Assembly: GCA_026168455.1 (NCBI GenBank)
Contig: CM047429.1
Coordinates: 38,610,066-38,674,065 of the forward strand
From: Theocolax elegans
Lineage: Eukaryota > Arthropoda > Insecta > Hymenoptera > Cerocephalidae
Direction of reading: 5' to 3'
DNA: 64,000 nt
Position numbers and translations under genes: made by a program. The notes beneath the pieces were generated by a model. The model was not told where the DNA came from and did no database searches. It saw only the letters and a list, made by a program, of their open reading frames with translations. Shown piece after piece: positions 57,273-64,000 of this stretch. How positions within the stretch are numbered: position 1 is the first letter of the stretch; every line of letters begins with the position of its first letter.

Positions 57273-57393
57273 ACTTTGACCTTATAATATTAATGAAGGA
57301 TTGAAGTTATAACCTCATTCGAGGTGCCTCCGGCCTCCGGCACCTCGAAAGACGTTATAGCTTCAATCCTTCATTAATATTATAACGTCAAAG
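57273..57393. mobile_element. 121-bp hairpin element with GC-rich tip (C)
   Basis: ctttgaccttataatattaa pairs with its inverse, then gaaggattgaagttataac, to a tip cgaggtgcctccggcctccg. Flanks carry repeats of gtcggcataagta at about 57430-57545. Confidence 0.78.
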
Positions 57394-57585
57394 CGGGGCT
57401 CACAAAGATAATTTTCCGATTTTTTGTGTGTCGGCATAAGTACGGATACATGGTTGAATTTTCGGTGGAATTATGCTGACGTCGGCATAATTACCCCAAA
57501 GTAAGCACAATTCCCATTTCCCGTAAGAATTTGTCGGCATAAGTACCGATTGATCAATTTATACATATATATGTAAATATAAATA

Positions 57586-57603
57586 AATAATATATATATA
57601 TAT

Positions 57604-57640
<37 letters not shown>

Positions 57641-57646
57641 TCCAGA
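57586..57646. repeat. (TA)n and (TTTA)n microsatellites
   Basis: tatatatatata followed by about nine ttta units. Confidence 0.93.
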
Positions 57647-57954
57647 GTAAGATATACATTACATAACTTTATTTAATTAATGGACGCAATTATTCAGCAG
57701 AGAAGAAAACATTTTCCTGAACGCAGGTACGGACTTAAATCTAAACAGACTAAAAACTAAAGTTAGTCAATGACAAAATCATAGACCAACTCTTTACTAC
57801 AAACTAAACTTAACCTAAATTAAGTACCAAAAATTTTTTTTCGCATTTTACAACTGTATATATAAAAAAAATTTTTAAATCTAAATTAATTTAGACTTGT
57901 ATCTCCTGTTGAAAAAGTTCGTACGGATTCGGTACGGATTTGGTATGGATTCTG

Positions 57955-58350
57955 CATTTACAATACGTACGTAAATCCTATAAAATCCATTCAAAATCTA
58001 TGCAAAATCAGGAACAAAATCTGTACGGATTCTGTTCAAAAACATCGTGTATTTTAATACTAATTTCGTTCTGATTCTATGCTAACTTTACACAGATTTC
58101 CTACAAATTTCGTAAAAATTTCATGTCGTACCTGTGCATTTTATTCAGCCGGTACGCATTTAAAACTGTGCTGTCAAAACTTATCTACCATTAGTAGTGA
58201 TTTCGTACTGATTTGATGCAAATTACGTGCAGATTTCACACGGATACTGCACGAATTTCACACGATGTTTGTGAACAGAATCCGTACAGATTTTGTTCCT
58301 GATTTTGCATAGATTTTGAATGGATTTTATACGTTTTACGTACGTATTGT
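57955..58350. mobile_element. inverted-repeat element
   Basis: 57957-58045 pairs with 58266-58350 (aaaatctatgcaaaatcagg and inverse; caatacgtacgtaaa at the outer end). The loop contains gattc/gaatc-rich, related AT sequence. No coding capacity. Confidence 0.7.
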
Positions 58351-59034
58351 TACGTCCTAGGGTAGACGTAACGTAGTAAAAATTAAATGGACTGAATTTA
58401 AATTAAAAATATAGAAGTTTCCCATTTTAGTACGCGTATAGCGTCAAGGATGGGTGGCAATTCTCCTCAGTATAGCACAGGTCATAGACCCTTCCGAAAT
58501 TTACGTGCATGGGTAAGCCCGAGGTGCAACAATGAGTGAAGGCGAGGAAAGGAAAACAACCAACCTTATCGGGCGGGAGATGTACGGCTGACCGGTGGCT
58601 GCAACTGCTCGGTTGTCTTTCTCGCTCTCGTTGAACCTCGATGCAAAGACTCCCCTTACAATAAAAATGCGGTATAGACTATTTGGGATTTTAAAAGGGA
58701 TAGGAAAATGACTGGTGTTTAAAGGTTTAAAGATACTGAACAATGACTTTCGATTTTCTTGCTTTATTTCGCGTTAAATTTCGGATACAGGTTTTTACCT
58801 TACTTGAGAAAGGACTAAAGAGCAAGAGCACTCACCCCCGGCGCGACATCCCTATTTATATCAAGAGTTTGGGGTGGAGTTTTGGTTCCTCTTGACCTAT
58901 CAGATTTGGTTATAACATTATACATTTACTTAATTAATTTATTCTTTGTCATGCGTGTTCTAATTAAGTTATTGGCTAGAATTTTTTAAGGCGGTTCCTG
59001 TCTTGACGAGGGCATCCTACTTTGAGTAATAAAT
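58351..59034. other. unassigned; possible LTR remnant
   Basis: Begins tgttacgtcctagggtagac, which is LTR-like, and is GC-richer than its flanks to 58860, but I find no partner or clear end. No supported gene. Confidence 0.25.
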
Positions 59035-59098
59035 GCGTGCGCACGTGTGTGCGTATGTGTGTATGCGTATGTGTGTGTGTATGTGTACGCGCATTGTG
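59035..59098. repeat. (GT)n/(TATG)n microsatellite
   Basis: Imperfect gtgtgtgcgtatgtgtgtat run. Confidence 0.85.
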
Positions 59099-59681
59099 TA
59101 CGTTGCGTCTATCATGACGCGACACCTTTCCCCTTAGAGAAGTTTAACGCCAGGCGTAAACGTTCACGCGTTTCTTGTCTTGTTTTATTTTGGTGGTTGT
59201 TTGTTTTTTTGGTTATTTTCTTTGTTTTTGTTTGTTTTTTTTTCTTAAAAACTAGATATTACAATTATTGCTATATAAATTTGTATATATATATATATAT
59301 ATTATTGTATTTTGTTTATAAATACATATATGCATATGAATATATATTTTTTTATTTTTCTTTCATTTTGTGCACTTATTACAATGGCATGTGCACGTTG
59401 TAGCAACGTTGTGGCAACGTCGTTTTGACAAGGTTACAACGTTGTTATAAAAGTTGTTGACACCTTGGAGCAACGTTGCTACAACGTGGGATATGTCCGC
59501 TAAGATTTATGTAAGTTGCCGCCATAGGTGGAAATAACGTTGTAACAACGTTTGAGCAACGTTGAAAATGCCTTTGGAAAATGTATTTCATATACAAATT
59601 AAAAAAATGTCCTAGGCAAGCGAAAAAATACATTTTTAAATTCACAAAATTTTAACTAAAAAAAAATAAATATATTTTCAA

Positions 59682-59748
59682 CCCGCGGGAATTGAACCTC
59701 GAATCTTTAGATCCGGAGGCTTACTCTCTACCAACTGAACTATTTTGT
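59682..59748 (-). tRNA. tRNA-like sequence, unit 1, left (pseudo-tRNA)
   Basis: Box A TAGTTCAGTTGG (59742-59731) and a perfect box B GGTTCAATTCC (59698-59688) at tRNA spacing. Anticodon and T stems are imperfect and no acceptor stem with CCA logic is visible, so it is tRNA-derived and probably not a functional tRNA. Confidence 0.45.
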
Positions 59749-59841
59749 TGTTCCTGCCATTAAATTAACTTTTGGTTATAAACTACTATCAAAATATGCT
59801 CCGAAATAAATAGCCTAAAGTTAATTAATGACAGGAACAAC

Positions 59842-59910
59842 AAAATAGCTCAGTTGGTAGAGAGCAAGCGTTCGGAGCTGAAGATCCGAGGTTCAATTCC
59901 CGCGGATGGG
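59842..59910 (+). tRNA. tRNA-like sequence, unit 1, right (pseudo-tRNA)
   Basis: Box A TAGCTCAGTTGG (59846-59857) and box B GGTTCAATTCC (59890-59900). It is head-to-head with the sequence at 59682-59748 but differs in the anticodon part (gttcggagctgaag against ctccggatctaaag). Confidence 0.45.
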
Positions 59911-60216
59911 AAATATTTTTTTTTATTTTTCTTTTATTAATTAAAATTTTGTGCATTTAAAAATGTATTTTTTAGCTTGCTCAGGACATATTTTAAATTT
60001 TTATATGAAATACATTTGTAAAAGGGATTTTCAACGTTGTTCAAACGTTCTCACAACGTTATTTCCACCTATATCGGCAACTTCCATAAATCTTAGCGGA
60101 CATATCCCACGTTGTAGCAACGTTTCTCCAATGTTTCAACAACTTTTATAACAACGTTGTAACGTTATCAAAACAACGTTGCCATAACGTTGTTACAACG
60201 TTGTGTGCTAGTAGAG

Positions 60217-60420
60217 ATATATTGTAAACAGTATGCTTGCTTATCAATTAAATATAAATGTTTGTTTATAAATAAATTATAATAACTTTCGAACTTGCGC
60301 AATAAGTAAATATATGTATATGAATATGAATGATAAAACTGGCGTGTTCGGAGGTGGATCTGGTTCATACGTCTTCGTGGTGTTCTCAGAGTTGCATATA
60401 CGTGTTCTCGAGGTAAGAAA
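60217..60420. repeat. spacer between foldback units (copied again at 61258-61461)
   Basis: A 204-bp sequence present twice with few differences, containing ggtggatctggttcatacgt and ending gaggtaagaaa. It is not part of the foldback unit. It may be the target DNA duplicated with unit 1; on the minus strand it shows a short frame (TYEPDPPPNTPVLS) that might derive from the tail of the adjacent envelope gene or its flank. Confidence 0.55.
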
Positions 60421-60722
60421 CCCTACTAGCACACAACGTTGTAGCAACGTTGTGGCAACGTTGTTTTGACAAAGTTACAACGTTGTTATAAAAGTTGTTG
60501 ACACCTTGGAGCAACGTTGCTACAACGTGGGATATGTCCGCTAAGATTTATGTAAGTTGCCGCCATAGGTGGAAATAACGTTGTAACAACGTTTGAGCAA
60601 CGTTGAAAATGCCTTTGGAAAATGTATTTCATATACAAATTAAAAAAATGTCCTAGGCAAGCGAAAAAATACATTTTTAAATTCACAAAATTTTAACTAA
60701 AAAAAAATAAATATATTTTCAA

Positions 60723-60789
60723 CCCGCGGGAATTGAACCTCGAATCTTTAGATCCGGAGGCTTACTCTCTACCAACTGAACTATTTTGT
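60723..60789 (-). tRNA. tRNA-like sequence, unit 2, left (pseudo-tRNA)
   Basis: Identical to 59682-59748, displaced by 1041 bp. Confidence 0.45.
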
Positions 60790-60882
60790 TGTTCCTGCCA
60801 TTAAATTAACTTTTGGTTATAAACTACTATCAAAATATGCTCCGAAATAAATAGCCTAAAGTTAATTAATGACAGGAACAAC

Positions 60883-60951
60883 AAAATAGCTCAGTTGGTA
60901 GAGAGCAAGCGTTCGGAGCTGAAGATCCGAGGTTCAATTCCCGCGGATGGG
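60883..60951 (+). tRNA. tRNA-like sequence, unit 2, right (pseudo-tRNA)
   Basis: Identical to 59842-59910, displaced by 1041 bp; box A begins at 60887. Confidence 0.45.
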
Positions 60952-61773
60952 AAATATTTTTTTTTATTTTTCTTTTATTAATTAAAATTTTGTGCATTTA
61001 AAAATGTATTTTTTAGCTTGCTCAGGACATATTTTAAATTTTTATATGAAATACATTTGTAAAAGGCATTTTCAACGTTGTTCAAACGTTCTCACAACGT
61101 TATTTCCACCTATATCGGCAACTTCCATAAATCTTAGCGGACATATCCCACGTTGTAGCAACGTTTCTCCAATGTTTCAACAACTTTTATAACAACGTTG
61201 TAACGTTATCAAAACAACGTTGCCATAACGTTGTTACAACGCTGTGTGCTAGTAGGGATATATTGTAAACAGTATGCTTGCTTATCACTTAAATATAAAT
61301 GTTTGTTTATAAATAAATTATAATAACTTTCGAACTTGCGCAATGAGTAAATATATGTATATGAATATGAATGATAAAACTGGCGTGTTCGGAGGTGGAT
61401 CTGGTTCATACGTCTTCGTGGTGTTCTCAGAGTTGCATATACGTGTTCTCGAGGTAAGAAACCCTACTAGCACCCAACGTTGTAGCAACGTTGTAGCAAC
61501 GTTGTGGCAACGTTGTTTTGACAAGGTTACAACGTTGTTATAAAAGTTGTTGACACCTTGGAGCAACGTTGCTACAACGTGGGATATGTCCGCTAAGATT
61601 TATGTAAGTTGCCGCCATAGGTGGAAATAACGTTGTAACAACGTTTAAGCAACGTTGAAAATGCCTTTGGAAATGTATTTCATATAAAAATTAAAAAAAT
61701 GTCCTAGGCAAGCGAAAAAACACATTTTTAAATTCACAAAATATAAACTAAAAAAAAAATAAATATATTTTCA

Positions 61774-61841
61774 ACCCGCGGGAATTGAACCTCGGATCTT
61801 CAGCTCCGAACGCTTGCTCTCTACCAACTGAGCTATTTTGT
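61774..61841 (-). tRNA. tRNA-like sequence, unit 3, left (pseudo-tRNA)
   Basis: Box A at 61835-61824 (TAGCTCAGTTGG) and box B GGTTCAATTCC. It carries the gttcggagctgaag variant that lies on the right side in units 1 and 2, which shows that unit 3 is flipped. Confidence 0.45.
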
Positions 61842-61934
61842 TGTTCCTGCCATTAATTAACTTTAGGCTATTTATTTCGGAGCATATTTTGATAGTAGTT
61901 TATAACCAAAAGTTAATTTAATGGCAGGAACAAC

Positions 61935-62003
61935 AAAATAGTTCAGTTGGTAGAGAGTAAGCCTCCGGATCTAAAGATTCGAGGTTCAATTCCCGCGGGT
62001 TGA
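61935..62003 (+). tRNA. tRNA-like sequence, unit 3, right (pseudo-tRNA)
   Basis: Box A TAGTTCAGTTGG (61939-61950) and box B GGTTCAATTCC (61983-61993), with the ctccggatctaaag variant. Confidence 0.45.
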
Positions 62004-62302
62004 AAATATATTTATTTTTTTTTTAGTTAAAATTTTGTGAATTTAAAAATGTATTTTTTCGCTTGCCTAGGACATTTTTTTAATTTTTATATGAAATACA
62101 TTTTCCAAAGGCATTTTCAACGTTGCTCAAACGTTGTTACAACGTTATTTCCACCTATGGCGGCAACTTACAAAAATCTTAGCGTACATGTCCCACGTTG
62201 TAGCAACGTTGCTCCAACGTTTCAACAACTTTTATAACAATGTTGTAACGTTGTCAAAACAACGTTTCCACAACGTTGCCACAATGTTGTGTGCTAGTAG
62301 GG

Positions 62303-63920
62303 GATTACATTGTATTGTCGGATCAACTGATCGCATTGGGACGTATTCTACTTTGTCTTTTCTTGATTTCCTAATACATTTTTGGAAAATATATCGACAT
62401 AGTAATATCCATCCGGCAAGAAGCATTAGTGTAATAACCAATCTATGTAAGTAAGCATCAGTTATTTGATTTTCAATTTTAACATTAATAGTTTTATCCG
62501 GTTTTAAATCGCTCGGAAGGTTTTTCCCTGCTCCGATCAACTGCAATGTTGGTAAATAGTACGTGTCCTTTTCTCTCACCAGCAGCTCTGAAGCGTAGTA
62601 GATGTTGTCGTGAACCTTAAAGTGGCAGCCCGCTGAGAGGGAAATCGTTCCTGCTTGTTGAAAAGTGTATGTCTCCTCGAATCTAGGGCAAAGTACATTT
62701 ACGAGTGTAGGCTTTGCGACTGAGTAAACATAGTGTCTTGATGAGCAGTTTTAATGATGTATAAGTTCTTGCCTTTCATAAAATTAATTTTACATGAACT
62801 AAAAGTTGCATAATCTTGTTCCAGTAATAATTTGCTTTCACACTCTCGTTGGAGATGCACAGGGTTTTCCCTTACGCATATATAATTCCTTTGTAATTTA
62901 ATGCATCTTGACAGCTGCGTTATACTTGAAAAGGTGTGTTTTTCCTTGTTGGGAACAGAGGCTATAAAATCGTCCCTGGGTTGAATGTGCGCTGCATTAT
63001 AGATTAAATCCCCTTGTTGGAAAATTGGCACTGGAAGCATTTTGTACAAGGTGTGCGTTTCCTTTTCTACCATTGGCATTATTATTTGCATAATTATGTG
63101 ATCTGTATAAATTGTTAATTCTCTTGGAACGAACTCGGCAATTATCGCCGCATTTATTTGTTCAATTTTTACCGAACTCTTGGTCTCGGATACCTTTTCT
63201 ATCATTTTTAAAATAATTCTTAAATTGCTTGTAGCGCCGGAAAACTTTGTTGTTGACAATAAACTTGTTATCGTGTTGGCTATATCAAAGTAACTATCCA
63301 AATTTTGTAATGCTAGATTGATTGTTTCCTCATCTCTTGATTTGTCGATATCTATTACTCCTTTTTCTCCTTGTAGTATTTGTAATATTGCTTCCAATTG
63401 CTTCATTTCTACAGACATTTTTTCTAAAGTTTGGATGATTTCATTATCTATATATGCTTTTGCTGTACCTATGCCTCTTCCTAACATTGCTTCTCGAGAG
63501 TGATGTCTCATGAATTTTTTGTAAATGCGTTTTCGCCCCCCCCCCCCTCTTATCTAAAACTTCGTCCTCTGACGAATATAAAGTCGCTCAAGTGATATAA
63601 GCGTCTCTTATTCTAGAAAACTCGCGCATTTTTTCTTGTAATAAATAAATTCTGCTTATCGTTACCGCGTCCTTTAGCCTTGTGTACGTGTCGGATTGTA
63701 CAATATCATGTATTATTTTTGTAAAATTTTCTTGGATTCCGAAAACTTTCTGCGTGTCAATTGTAGTTATTATACACCATTCTTGTTTAATAAAGTCTAT
63801 TTCTTGCAATCGATTAAAAATGATGCCGGGGTTATTTCGCTCTGTTACAATTGCCTTATTTTGAGTCGTCGCAATCACAACGTGAATCACGATGAAAAAT
63901 GCGCATATAATCTTTTCCAT
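62303..63920 (-). pseudogene. env: F-protein-like envelope glycoprotein of an endogenous LTR element, broken
   Basis: On the complement a signal peptide starts at 63920 (MEKIICAFFIVIHVVIA). A 110-residue N-terminal part ends at a TGA near 63590. A C/G homopolymer at about 63538-63549 coincides with a frameshift. The frame 63511-62699 carries Cys-rich sequence (RCIKLQRNYICVRENPVHLQ) as in baculovirus F-like Env of insect errantivirus-type elements. The frame changes again near 62700. The last piece, from about 62600, includes a membrane anchor HRLVITLMLLAGWILLCRYIF and a basic tail. F-like proteins mediate membrane fusion; this copy has at least one stop and two frameshifts. The pol region would lie beyond position 64000. 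Family assignment is from pattern memory. Confidence 0.65.
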
Positions 63921-64000
63921 TTTGTCTGTAACATAATAATAAAAAAACTTTTTTATGTCCAATATATTGTTCCTTTATTTATGTGCGTTTGTATATATAT
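63921..64000. other. sequence upstream of the envelope frame
   Basis: AT-rich; the open frame extends upstream to 63962 without known motif. Probably the env intron or pol-env junction of the element, cut by the window end. Confidence 0.35.

Larger units (their letters stand above)
59391..62302. mobile_element. array of three foldback units with internal tRNA-like pairs
   Basis: Three units (about 59391-60216, 60421-61257, 61462-62302), each an inverted repeat of about 300-bp arms. The full ends are ccctactagcac and its inverse. The arms are packed with the palindromic motif caacgttg, spaced 8-15 bp. Units 1 and 2 with their 200-bp spacers form an exact 1041-bp tandem duplication. Unit 3 lies in the opposite orientation, judged by its internal tRNA-like sequences. 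Small frames of 66 codons in this region are shadows of the repeats. Confidence 0.85.

Noticed and set aside
58351..59034. LTR starting tgttacgtcc
   Set aside because: No second copy, matching end or target duplication found in the window.
59842..59910. Functional tRNA gene
   Set aside because: A and B boxes are good, but anticodon and T stems do not pair well and no acceptor stem is evident; kept only as tRNA-like.
59445..62237. Repeated 66-codon ORFs as a gene family
   Set aside because: They follow the foldback arms in both orientations and consist of translated caacgttg repeats.

Overview
The base composition, intron signals and repeat families indicate an insect nuclear genome, most likely Hymenoptera (ant-like); the order is an inference. 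The only host protein-coding sequence I can name with confidence is at 2405-2831 on the minus strand. It is the first coding exon of the spliceosomal core protein Prp8, preceded by a 5'UTR intron. A decayed histone H3 retrocopy lies at 39064-39376. Nearly everything else is transposable elements of many classes, in various stages of decay and often nested.

Layout: 1-654 is the N-terminal part of a dead piggyBac-type transposase. 1085-2150 is a degenerate minisatellite split by a foldback element. 2405-2900 is the Prp8 5' end. 3113-4186 and 4603-5409 are large inverted-repeat elements. 8087-16374 is a full-length but defective Gypsy-type LTR retrotransposon (738-bp LTRs, 4-bp target duplication) carrying a nested 1-kb inverted-repeat element in its leader and a deletion from the end of gag into the reverse transcriptase. 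16375-18325 holds minisatellites and a decayed Ulp1-like protease copy. 19990-21165 is a 5'-truncated R1-like LINE, and 21193-22686 is an unrecognised reading frame with two in-frame stops. 23150-27236 is a second Gypsy-type element on the minus strand, truncated inside integrase. 29158-30959 is LTR debris with tRNA-like A/B boxes and a probable solo LTR. 31250-36640 contains inverted-repeat elements and a pogo/Tigger-like transposase interrupted by two TTAA-flanked MITEs. 42626-48808 is a Helitron/Helentron-type element with a separate Ulp1-like cysteine protease ORF, a Rep region and a Pif1-like helicase. 52850-56598 is an RNase H-bearing LINE on the minus strand. 59391-62302 is an array of three foldback units, each containing a head-to-head pair of tRNA-like sequences. 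It abuts a broken F-protein-like envelope gene (62303-63920, minus).

There is no operon-like system. The genes work together only within elements: protease, Rep and helicase in the Helitron; gag and pol in the Gypsy elements; endonuclease, RT and RNase H in the LINE. The best leads are the Ulp1-carrying Helitron (two loci 24 kb apart), the tRNA-like foldback array against an envelope gene, the TTAA MITE family in three copies, and the set of short hairpins with GC-rich tips around 49-57 kb.
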